DNA of 11,902 bases from DATATV01 sp035551355 (GTDB taxonomy: Bacteria; Actinomycetota; Actinomycetes; Mycobacteriales; Pseudonocardiaceae). A program made the position numbers and the translations under genes. Positions 6,777-11,823 of the stretch are shown here, in pieces. The DNA is taken from positions 1 to 11,902 of the forward strand of contig DASZNF010000026.1 of the NCBI GenBank assembly GCA_035551355.1, given 5' to 3'. The notes under the pieces are model-generated. The model ran no database searches and had not been told where the DNA came from. It worked only from the letters and a program-made list of their open reading frames with translations. The first letter of the stretch is position 1, and each line of letters opens with the position of its first letter.

Positions 6777-6799
6777 GAAAGCGCGAACCACGTCGCTCG
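6758..6799 (+). terminator. Terminator hairpin of ssrA
   Basis: A long stem: CGGGCGACGTG, one bulged T, GTTCGCG, a GAAAG loop, CGCGAAC, CACGTCGCTCG, with about 18 base pairs including one G-U. It begins 7 nt after the mature tmRNA end. It is followed by the moderately T-rich TCGTGTCTTCT. The position and strength fit an intrinsic terminator. Confidence 0.75.
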
Positions 6800-6807
6800 T
6801 CGTGTCT

Positions 6808-6856
6808 TCTGGGGGGACGACCTCCAGACCCCCGCAGGCTCGGGCGCTGCGCGCCC
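6808..6856. repeat. Two further hairpins in the ssrA downstream cassette
   Basis: TCTGGGGG (6808-6815) pairs with CCTCCAGA (6821-6828) with one G-U and a GACGA loop. GGGCGC (6842-6847) pairs with GCGCCC (6851-6856) around TGC. With the ssrA terminator they make three hairpins between the two 29-bp direct repeats. They have the look of a dispersed intergenic repeat element, which I could not test. Confidence 0.45.
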
Positions 6857-6883
6857 TCGCGGTTCGTATGCTGTCGCGTTAGG

Positions 6884-6912
6884 TCCACTCGCTCGGGCGA
6901 GGTGTGTTCGCG
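6884..6912 (+). repeat. 29-bp direct repeat, copy 2
   Basis: This is a near-perfect copy (28/29) of 6748-6776 without the downstream hairpin arm, so here it has no terminator function. It reproduces the last four bases of ssrA plus 25 bp of flank, as expected for an attachment-site or slippage duplication. Confidence 0.85.
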
Positions 6913-6950
6913 TTGGTTGTCGACCAGCATCGAAGAGTTCGGGTTGTGCC

Positions 6951-7052
6951 ATGTCAGGCCCGCTGATCAACCCGATCGGTAGTCCCTCTGCCGACTTGAC
7001 CTGCGAATATGGCACTGGCGACGGGCTGCCGATCGGCCTGTGGGTTTCGTGA
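6951..7052 (+). pseudogene. Possible C-terminal remnant of an amidase-signature protein
   Basis: The 33 codons from ATG 6951 to TGA 7050-7052 contain NPIGSPSADL followed by GTGDGLPIGLWVS. This resembles the conserved C-terminal block of amidase-signature enzymes (PF01425: N-x-x-G-x-P ... DGLPxGxQ), in which the chain normally continues for tens of residues. No Ser-Ser-Lys catalytic region exists upstream; the frame stays open back to 6768 but shows no family similarity. No Shine-Dalgarno is seen. I infer a decayed fragment left after a deletion or insertion beside ssrA. The similarity is short, so chance is possible. Confidence 0.35.
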
Positions 7053-7057
7053 CCCAC
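7040..7057 (-). terminator. Hairpin downstream of the AraC gene
   Basis: GTGGGT (7040-7045) pairs with ACCCAC (7052-7057) around a 6-nt loop, 37 nt after the stop of the reverse-strand AraC gene. It is short and has no T-run, so termination is only a suggestion. Confidence 0.3.
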
Positions 7058-7093
7058 CCGAGCTCTGGAGGAGCGCCGGGGGACCGGTCCCGG

Positions 7094-7888
7094 TCAGCGG
7101 GCCCGCGCGTACCGGGCCGGGCTGACGCCGACCATGCGCTTGAAGTGCCGGGTCAGGTGGGCCTGGTCGTAGAAGCCGGTGTCGGCCGCCACCGCGGCCG
7201 GGCGCGCCCCGGCCAGCAGCATGCGCCGGGCCAGGTCGACTCGGCGGCCGGTCAGGTACTGGTGGGGTGCTATGCCGTACTCGCGGCTGAAGACCCGGAT
7301 CAGGTGGGCGGGGTGGACGGCCAGGTCGGCGGCCGCGGCGGACAGGGACAGGCCGTGGCAAACGTTTGCGTCCAGCAGGTCCCGGAGCTGCCGGGCCAGC
7401 AGCGGGTCCGAGCGGTGGGGGACCGGACCGACCCGGTGGCGTAGGTGCTGTTCGAGGCGGTCGGCGATCAGGGTGAGCCGGCTGTGCGCCTGCAGGTCCT
7501 CGCCGGGGCGCACGAGGGTCTCGTGCAACTGGTGGATGCGGGTGCGCAGCACCGGGTCGGTGAGGCCGGGGTGGTCCACCGCCGAACCGGCCAGCGCCGG
7601 GTCCAGGACGGTGTCGTCCAGGTACAGCACCCGTTTGCGGAAGCCCAGCGGGGTGGCCGCGCGGCCGTCGTGCGGGACGTGCGGGGGCAGCAGGGTGACC
7701 AGGGAGCGCAGAGCGCCGTGCTCGCGGTGGTCCAGTTCGAACGTCACCGCGCCGTCGTCGATGATCAGCAAGGTCCACGCATCGTGGGTGTGCATGGGGT
7801 AGACGTGCTCGACGAAATGGGCGTGGAAGACCTCGGCCAGGCCCTCGATCGGGGGCCGCCATGCGGTGATTTTCTCGCCGGCGGGCAC
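7094..7888 (-). CDS. AraC family transcriptional regulator
   Basis: About 264 aa. An N-terminal cupin-type AraC-binding domain has the His-rich segment FHAHFVEHVYPMHTHDAW and the strand pattern LLIIDDGAVTFEL, ending in LLPPHVPHDGR, a typical ligand-pocket layout. The C-terminal third has the double helix-turn-helix: LSLSAAAADLAVHPAHLIRV for the first unit and AVAADTGFYDQAHLTRHFKR then MVGVSPARYA for the second. The ligand is unknown. The open frame extends to 7921, but GTG at 7888 gives a family-like N-terminus (VPAGEKITAWRPP) and lies 6 nt after a TACATT -10 on this strand, so I prefer it. It is divergent from the DUF2000 gene, which is its most likely target. Confidence 0.9.
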   Translation of the reverse strand: MPAGEKITAWRPPIEGLAEVFHAHFVEHVYPMHTHDAWTLLIIDDGAVTFELDHREHGALRSLVTLLPPHVPHDGRAATPLGFRKRVLYLDDTVLDPALAGSAVDHPGLTDPVLRTRIHQLHETLVRPGEDLQAHSRLTLIADRLEQHLRHRVGPVPHRSDPLLARQLRDLLDANVCHGLSLSAAAADLAVHPAHLIRVFSREYGIAPHQYLTGRRVDLARRMLLAGARPAAVAADTGFYDQAHLTRHFKRMVGVSPARYARAR

Positions 7889-7894
7889 GCAAGG

Positions 7895-7900
7895 AATGTA
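7895..7900 (-). promoter_or_regulatory. Putative -10 element for leaderless araC-type gene
   Basis: TACATT on the reverse strand ends 6 nt before GTG 7888, with no Shine-Dalgarno between. It decides the start choice for the AraC gene. Confidence 0.45.
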
Positions 7901-7938
7901 CAAGACGCGTGGCCTGGCCAAACGGCACGGTTGAGGGC

Positions 7939-8358
7939 GTGGAACCCACCCGTTTCGACACCAAGATCGCCGTTGTGCTGCGCGATGACCTGCTGGAATG
8001 GCAGCGCCTGAACGTGTGCTCGTTCCTGGTCAGCGGAATCGCCGCCGCCGTCCCGGAACTGATCGGTGAGCCGTACGCCGACGCCGACGGCACGCCCTAT
8101 CTGGCCATGTTCGCCCAGCCGGTGCTGGTGTTCGCCGCGACCAAGGAGGTGCTCACCGCGGCGCACTCCCGGGCGGTGTCCCGCGGGCTGCCGCTGTCGG
8201 TGTTCACCTCGGATCTGTTCACCACCGGCAACGACCGGGACAACCGGGCGGCGGTGCGGGCGGTGCCCCGGGATCAGCTGGATCTGGTCGGCCTGGCGGT
8301 GCACGGACCGCGGAATGCCGTGGACAAGACGCTGAAGGGCACTCGAATGCATCATTGA
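7939..8358 (+). CDS. DUF2000 family protein
   Basis: About 139 aa. The start RFDTKIAVVLRDDLLEWQRLNV followed by SFLVSGIAA is characteristic of DUF2000 (PF09391), a family of unknown function whose known structure, as I recall, has a peptidyl-tRNA hydrolase II-like fold. Further family-like blocks are PYLAMFAQPVLVFAA and a C-terminal DLVGLAVHGPRNAVDKTLKG. It has no signal peptide or membrane segment, so it is cytoplasmic. GTG 7939 is chosen because it starts just before the conserved block; GTG 7909 is an in-frame alternative. A CACGGT at leaderless spacing (7926-7931) is a weak -10 only. It is divergent from an AraC-type regulator, suggesting control by it and a role in handling whatever that regulator senses. 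Confidence 0.85.
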   Translation: MEPTRFDTKIAVVLRDDLLEWQRLNVCSFLVSGIAAAVPELIGEPYADADGTPYLAMFAQPVLVFAATKEVLTAAHSRAVSRGLPLSVFTSDLFTTGNDRDNRAAVRAVPRDQLDLVGLAVHGPRNAVDKTLKGTRMHH

Positions 8359-8431
8359 GTAACCAAGGATGCATGAATCGTTACTACTTGTGAGTCCAGG
8401 GTACCGGTGGGTAGGGGTTGTGAAGAATGCA
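8359..8431. other. Convergent intergenic gap, lower GC
   Basis: This stretch separates the DUF2000 stop from the palindrome. ATGCATC (8347-8353) and GATGCAT are inverted copies across the stop codon and could be a weak hairpin. TTGTGA at about 8419-8424 lies 18 nt before TACATA in the palindrome and could be a -35/-10 pair. An open frame from ATG 8369 uses rare TTA and CTA codons and runs antisense to the GntR gene; I do not call it. Confidence 0.35.
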
Positions 8432-8457
8432 CGCTTACTGGTACATACCAGTAAGCG
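8432..8457. promoter_or_regulatory. Perfect 12-bp-arm palindrome, HutC/GntR-type operator
   Basis: CGCTTACTGGTA and TACCAGTAAGCG are perfect inverted arms around a 2-bp centre (CA). The core TGGT-nnnn-ACCA flanked by AC and GT is the form of operators bound by HutC-subfamily GntR proteins, such as DasR sites (ACTGGTCTAGACCAGT) and PhnF sites (TGGTATAGACCA). A HutC-type regulator gene ends 3 bp away. The site sits at the 3' end of that gene rather than at its promoter. A bidirectional terminator is the alternative, but the arms are only 50% GC and no T-tract follows on either side. Confidence 0.7.
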
Positions 8458-8459
8458 AC

Positions 8460-9326
8460 TTACATGTGGGGTTCGAGGGGTGCGCCACCGTGGGTCGATG
8501 ATCGGTCGAGGGCCCCTGCCATCGCGGCGGCGGCATCTCGGGTCTCCGGGAGTGTCGTCGCCGGCTGGCCGGGTGGCCGGTGGAACCGGGCCAGCACCGC
8601 GTGCCGGTCGGCCCGGTAGAACGACCGGCCCGCCTCCAGCACCTCGTTGTCCGCCGACTTGGCCACCGCCGCGATCACCAGGCACGGCTCACCGGTGTCC
8701 AGCTCCAGCCGCTCCGCGTCCTCGGTCGAGGGCAGCAGCGCGGTGATGGTGCTCTCGTTGCGCTCCGGCCGCGCGCCCCACTGCTCCCACAGCGTCTGGT
8801 GCAGCGACCGGGTCTGCCAGTCCAGCACCTCGATCCCGGGGAACCGGCGCACCGGCACGTTCGTCCGTTCCACCGCCAGCGGCTCGCCGTTTACCAGCCG
8901 CAACCGCTCCAGGCGGAACACCGGCGCGTGCGGCGGCACCTCCAACCGGGCCGCCAGTTCGGCGTCGGCCGGCAGCACCTGGGTGGACAGCAGCACCGTG
9001 GCCGGCACCAGGCCCCGGGCCAGCACGTCCGCGGTGAACGAGGTGATCATGTCCGACGACGGCGGGTGCGCGGTGAACGTCGCCGTGCCCGGCCTGCGGA
9101 ACAGCACCCCGTCCGCGACCAGTTGCGCGATCACCTGCCGCGCGGTGCCCCGGGCGATGCCGAAGTGCTCGGCCAGGTACCGCTCCGACGGGATCGGCTG
9201 CCCTGGCCCCAGTTCGGCAGCGAGCCGCTCCAGCACCTCGCGGAGCTGGTCGCCCTTGGGTCGCGCGGGAGACAGCGTGGCCGGCAGCGCGGGTGCGCAA
9301 CCCGACCCGAGTCGACTGCGGGACAT
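8460..9326 (-). CDS. GntR family regulator, HutC subfamily (UTRA domain)
   Basis: 288 aa. The N-terminal GntR winged helix includes GPGQPIPSERYLAEHFGIAR, GTARQVIAQLVADGVLFRRP and a GTATFTA wing. A UTRA (PF07702) ligand-binding domain follows: ADVLARGLVPATVLLSTQVL, then APVFRLERLRLVNGEPLAVE and a C-terminal EVLEAGRSFYRADRHAVLAR. The HutC group senses small effectors such as urocanate, phosphosugars or phosphonates; the effector here is unknown. ATG 9326 is chosen over upstream ATGs (9335, 9365) because GATAAT lies exactly 7 nt before it. It follows the VIT gene on the same strand by 66 nt but seems to have its own promoter. An operator-type palindrome abuts its stop codon. Confidence 0.92.
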   Translation of the reverse strand: MSRSRLGSGCAPALPATLSPARPKGDQLREVLERLAAELGPGQPIPSERYLAEHFGIARGTARQVIAQLVADGVLFRRPGTATFTAHPPSSDMITSFTADVLARGLVPATVLLSTQVLPADAELAARLEVPPHAPVFRLERLRLVNGEPLAVERTNVPVRRFPGIEVLDWQTRSLHQTLWEQWGARPERNESTITALLPSTEDAERLELDTGEPCLVIAAVAKSADNEVLEAGRSFYRADRHAVLARFHRPPGQPATTLPETRDAAAAMAGALDRSSTHGGAPLEPHM

Positions 9327-9333
9327 GACGGCC

Positions 9334-9339
9334 ATTATC
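9334..9339 (-). promoter_or_regulatory. Putative -10 element for leaderless gntR-type gene
   Basis: GATAAT on the reverse strand, five of six matches to TATAAT, ends 7 nt before ATG 9326. No Shine-Dalgarno is present. The -35 region is weak. Confidence 0.55.
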
Positions 9340-9366
9340 ACCGCCCCGGATAACGCGGCGTTCACT

Positions 9367-9376
9367 TCACCGGTGA
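9367..9376. promoter_or_regulatory. Palindrome TCACCGGTGA in the VIT-GntR gap
   Basis: A perfect 10-bp palindrome lies 27 bp upstream of the GntR gene's -10, near where a -35 region would be. It may be a regulator site, or a chance occurrence in GC-rich DNA. It does not resemble the TGGT-nnnn-ACCA element. Confidence 0.25.
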
Positions 9377-9392
9377 CCAGCCGCCTTGCCGG

Positions 9393-10112
9393 TCAACCCG
9401 TGGTGGTGCCGATCAATGCACCGATCCCGAAACTGGCGGCCGCCGCGATCGCGCCGAACAGCAGTTGCCGCAGCCCGTTGCGCCACCACGAACGGGTGGT
9501 GAACCGGGCCACCACCGCGCCCGCGGTGAACAGCCCGACCGCGCCCACGCCCAGCCCGAGCAGCAGCGAGTTCAGCCCGAGCAGGTAGGGCAGCAGCGGG
9601 AACACCGCGCCCAGCGCGAAGCACAGGAACGAGGACACCGCGGCGACCGCCGGGGAGGGCTGCTCCTCCGGGTCGACGCCCAGCTCCTGGGTGAGGTGCA
9701 CGCGCACCGCCCGTTCGGGGTCGGCGTGGATCTCCTCGGCGACCTGCTCGGCGGTGGCCCGGCTGACCCCCATGTCGACGTACATCTGCACCAGCTCGGC
9801 CTGCTCGGCGGCCGGGTTGGTGCGCAGCTCCTCGCGTTCCACCGCGATCTCCGCGGCCACCGCGTTGTTCTGGGTGCTGACCGAGGTGTACTCGCCGAGG
9901 GCCATGGACAGCGCCCCGGCCACCAGCCCGGCCATCCCGGTCAGCACGATCACGTGCGCGGACTGCCCGGCGCCGCCGACGCCTGCGACCAGCGCGATGT
10001 TGGTGACCAGTCCGTCCATCGCCCCGAACACCGCCGGGCGCAGCCAGCCGCCCGACACATCCGAGTGCGTGTGGCCGATTTCGGCTGGCCCGACGGTGAC
10101 GGTTTCGGTCAT
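9393..10112 (-). CDS. VIT1/CCC1 family Fe2+/Mn2+ transporter
   Basis: 239-aa membrane protein of the CCC1/VIT1 family (PF01988), which moves iron or manganese out of the cytosol. The first membrane segment has the family signature RPAVFGAMDGLVTNIALVAG with the metal-path Asp33, followed by a TM2 with the GALSMALGEYTS motif. A cytoplasmic, Glu-rich, metal-binding helical region (about 85-145: AAEIAVEREEL, EIHADPERAVRVHLTQELG) comes next, then three C-terminal membrane segments. The ATG at 10112 follows a TACCCT -10 by 7 nt. The upstream region holds an IdeR-like box, which would fit iron-dependent control. In bacteria such proteins protect against iron or manganese overload. A GntR regulator gene follows on the same strand. 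Confidence 0.92.
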   Translation of the reverse strand: MTETVTVGPAEIGHTHSDVSGGWLRPAVFGAMDGLVTNIALVAGVGGAGQSAHVIVLTGMAGLVAGALSMALGEYTSVSTQNNAVAAEIAVEREELRTNPAAEQAELVQMYVDMGVSRATAEQVAEEIHADPERAVRVHLTQELGVDPEEQPSPAVAAVSSFLCFALGAVFPLLPYLLGLNSLLLGLGVGAVGLFTAGAVVARFTTRSWWRNGLRQLLFGAIAAAASFGIGALIGTTTG

Positions 10113-10119
10113 GGAGAGA

Positions 10120-10125
10120 AGGGTA
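10120..10125 (-). promoter_or_regulatory. Putative -10 element for leaderless VIT gene
   Basis: TACCCT on the reverse strand ends 7 nt before ATG 10112; the intervening TCTCTCC is not a ribosome-binding sequence. Confidence 0.5.
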
Positions 10126-10166
10126 AATCGCCTGGTCGGAGACGGTTTTACTCAGGATCGCCTTCC

Positions 10167-10185
10167 GTTGGTACGCCTCACCTAA
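10167..10185 (-). promoter_or_regulatory. Possible IdeR/DtxR iron box upstream of the VIT gene
   Basis: On the reverse strand TTAGGTGAGGCGTACCAAC matches the 19-bp consensus TTAGGTTAGGCTAACCTAA at 14 positions; the left half matches 10 of 11. It lies about 41 bp upstream of the VIT -10, a distance more suited to activation by Fe-IdeR (as for bacterioferritin genes) than to repression. The right half is weaker, so binding needs testing. Confidence 0.4.
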
Positions 10186-10193
10186 TTCGATCG

Positions 10194-10230
10194 GGTCACG
10201 ATTACCCCAACCGCAGGTCACGATTGCTCC
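10194..10230. repeat. Tandem direct repeats GGTCACGATTnCnCC upstream of the mauE-like gene
   Basis: GGTCACGATT occurs at 10194-10203 and 10216-10225, and the similarity extends to GGTCACGATTnCnCC (13 of 15). The period is 22 bp, two helical turns, as for side-by-side binding of a response regulator or other activator. It lies about 45-80 bp upstream of the putative -10 of the mauE-like gene. The GTCAC core recalls half-sites reported for MtrA, but the spacing is different, so the binder is unknown. Confidence 0.4.
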
Positions 10231-10272
10231 CGGTAATTCCGGCGGTCTCAGCCGGGTCTCAGGCGCTGACGG

Positions 10273-10278
10273 TAGCCT
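10273..10278 (+). promoter_or_regulatory. Putative -10 element for leaderless mauE-like gene
   Basis: TAGCCT ends 7 nt before GTG 10286, with no Shine-Dalgarno between. It probably drives both the mauE-like and dsbA-like genes. Confidence 0.5.
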
Positions 10279-10285
10279 GTGCGCC

Positions 10286-10891
10286 GTGGCGCGTTCCTCA
10301 TCCAAGGTGCTCGACGGGATCGGCACCCTGGCCCGCCTCGGGCTGGCCGCGGTGTGGCTGATCTCGGGTGCCATCAAGGTGGTCGACATCGACAGCACCA
10401 CGGCGTCGGTGCGGGCATACCAGCTGTTCCCGGACGGGATGGCGTCGTTGATCGGCGCCGTGCTGCCGTTCCTGGAGCTGGCCCTGGGGCTGCTGGTGCT
10501 GCTGGGCATCGGGACCCGGCTGGTCGGTGTGCTGTCCATCGTCCTGCTGCTGGTCTACATCGCCGGGATCGCCCAGTCCTGGGCGCGCGGGCTGACCATC
10601 GACTGCGGCTGCTTCGGCACCGGCGGTCAGGTGGCGGCCGGGCAGACGCAGTATCCGCAGGACATCGCGCGGGACACCGGGTTCATCCTGTTGGCGTTGT
10701 GGCTGTCCATCCGGCCGCGGACCTTCCTCGCGGTGGACGGCCTGTTGCACCGGGGCGCGGATGATGAGGCGGATGATGAGGACGTGCTCGACGGCGCTGC
10801 CGACGAGGTCGGCAGCGACGACGACAAGCGGGAATCGAGCACGAGCAGCGCGGACAGCGGGTCGGCGTCCTCGGCAGTAGGGAGAGAATGA
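10286..10891 (+). CDS. MauE/DoxX family membrane protein, likely DsbA redox partner
   Basis: 201 aa with four membrane segments (about 14-34, 53-76, 79-98 and 130-146), the DoxX/MauE layout. The family start LARLGLAAVWLISGAIKVVD and the motif TIDCGCFG (Cys107 and Cys109) between TM3 and TM4 are typical of MauE-like proteins, which are required for disulfide formation in methylamine dehydrogenase. The C-terminal 45 residues form a strongly acidic, Ser-rich, presumably disordered cytoplasmic tail. The gene overlaps the DsbA-like gene by 4 nt (ATGA), so they are translationally coupled. I infer a membrane oxidoreductase that supports or reoxidises the anchored thioredoxin, a role otherwise filled by DsbB or VKOR. 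The specific partner role is inferred from context only. GTG 10286 is supported by leaderless spacing. Confidence 0.85.
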   Translation: MARSSSKVLDGIGTLARLGLAAVWLISGAIKVVDIDSTTASVRAYQLFPDGMASLIGAVLPFLELALGLLVLLGIGTRLVGVLSIVLLLVYIAGIAQSWARGLTIDCGCFGTGGQVAAGQTQYPQDIARDTGFILLALWLSIRPRTFLAVDGLLHRGADDEADDEDVLDGAADEVGSDDDKRESSTSSADSGSASSAVGRE

Positions 10892-11718
10892 GCGTGGGCG
10901 GCGGCCAGCGAAACGATCGCAATCGCAAGCAGAAGCAGTCGGCGGCCGCGGCCAGGGCCGTCGCTGCAGCGCGGGGAAGCAAGAAGGACCGCAGCAGGCT
11001 GGTCGTGGCCATCATCGTGGTCGTGGTCATCGCAGGCGCGGTCATCGGTGGCGTGCTCTACGAGCAGCACAAGGCCAGCGTGGCCTCGCAGACCGTCATC
11101 CCGGCGCTGACCGTGTCCGGGTCGAGCAAGTACCCGGTGTCGGTGGACAAGACGGCTGCCACCGTGCTGGTCGGACAGCCCAACGCCAAGGTGACGGTGG
11201 ACCTGTACGAGGACTTCCGCTGCCCGATCTGCGGTGACTTCGAGAGCACCAACTTCGACAACATCGAGAAGCAGCTCGAAGCGGGCGCCATCAAGGTGCG
11301 CTACCACATGATCAACCTGCTGGACAACAGCAACAACCCCGGCGACTACTCGGTCATGTCGGCCAACACCGCGCTGGCCGTGGCCACCGTGGCGCCCGGC
11401 AAGTTCATCGACTACCACTACAGCCTGTTCCACAAGCAGCCCGCCGAGGGTGTGCAGGGCTGGTCGCAGGCGCAGCTGAGCAACCTGGCCAACCGGCTGG
11501 GCGTGAGCGGCTCGCAGTTCGACACTCTGGTCAACAACAAGACCTACAACAACCAGATCAACACCAACCTGAACACCGCCGAGAACGACAAGTCACTGTG
11601 GCAGACCAGCTCCTCCGGGACCGGGTTCGGCACCCCGACGGTGGTCTCCGGCGGCAAGACGATCAACTGGCAGCAGGACGGCACCTGGCTGTCCGACCTG
11701 GTCAAAGCGGCCGCCTGA
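10888..11718 (+). CDS. Membrane-anchored DsbA-like thioredoxin-fold protein
   Basis: 276 aa. A basic Gln- and Ala-rich cytoplasmic N-terminus (1-37, ending SKKDRSR) precedes a single membrane anchor (about 38-58) and an extracytoplasmic thioredoxin_4 (PF13462) domain from about 85. The active site is CPIC at 112-115 in YEDFRCPICGDFE, and the cis-proline is Pro250 in GTPTVV. Both redox cysteines and the cis-Pro are intact, so it should be an active thiol oxidase or isomerase for exported proteins, like the mycobacterial DsbA-type proteins. A purine-rich GGGAGAG precedes the ATG, which overlaps the stop of the mauE-like gene. The transcript probably ends at the hairpin at 11729-11760. Confidence 0.93.
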   Translation: MSVGGGQRNDRNRKQKQSAAAARAVAAARGSKKDRSRLVVAIIVVVVIAGAVIGGVLYEQHKASVASQTVIPALTVSGSSKYPVSVDKTAATVLVGQPNAKVTVDLYEDFRCPICGDFESTNFDNIEKQLEAGAIKVRYHMINLLDNSNNPGDYSVMSANTALAVATVAPGKFIDYHYSLFHKQPAEGVQGWSQAQLSNLANRLGVSGSQFDTLVNNKTYNNQINTNLNTAENDKSLWQTSSSGTGFGTPTVVSGGKTINWQQDGTWLSDLVKAAA

Positions 11719-11728
11719 GCCGGTGGAG

Positions 11729-11760
11729 ATCGGGGTGACCAACGATGGTCACCCCGATTT
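11729..11760 (+). terminator. Intrinsic terminator after the dsbA-like gene
   Basis: ATCGGGGTGACC (11729-11740) pairs perfectly with GGTCACCCCGAT (11747-11758) around a 6-nt loop, 10 nt after the stop codon, with a short TTT at the end. The loop plus part of the 3' arm can instead pair with GACCATCGTT at 11762-11771, giving an exclusive alternative fold. Confidence 0.8.
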
Positions 11761-11787
11761 CGACCATCGTTCGCGGTCAGGTAGAGT
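11760..11787 (+). promoter_or_regulatory. Putative tRNA-Ala promoter
   Basis: TCGACC (11760-11765) and TAGAGT (11782-11787) form a -35/-10 pair with a 16-bp spacer; each matches four of six consensus bases. A dyad GAGTAC-tcac-GTACTC (11784-11799) overlaps the -10 and the expected start site. The leader before the tRNA would be about 30 nt. Confidence 0.4.
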
Positions 11788-11823
11788 ACTCACGTACTCA
11801 ACGGAGGGCCTTGGTTCTCTGGC

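Noticed and set aside
6946..7036. Interleaved inverted repeats GTGCCAT/ATGGCAC and CCGATCGGTAG/CTGCCGATCGG
   Set aside because: They could form a pseudoknot-like RNA, but they lie within the amidase-like fragment, loops are long (over 40 nt) and there is no promoter, so I do not call an RNA.
6653..7057. Reverse-strand frames over ssrA encoding an AGNRTRVL-like or ESNPGPL-like peptide
   Set aside because: They are antisense to the conserved 3' domain of tmRNA. Proteins with this motif are a well-known false call from tRNA and tmRNA complements.
8369..8746. Forward open frame from ATG 8369
   Set aside because: It uses rare TTA and CTA codons, runs through the palindrome and is mostly antisense to the GntR gene, with no domain.
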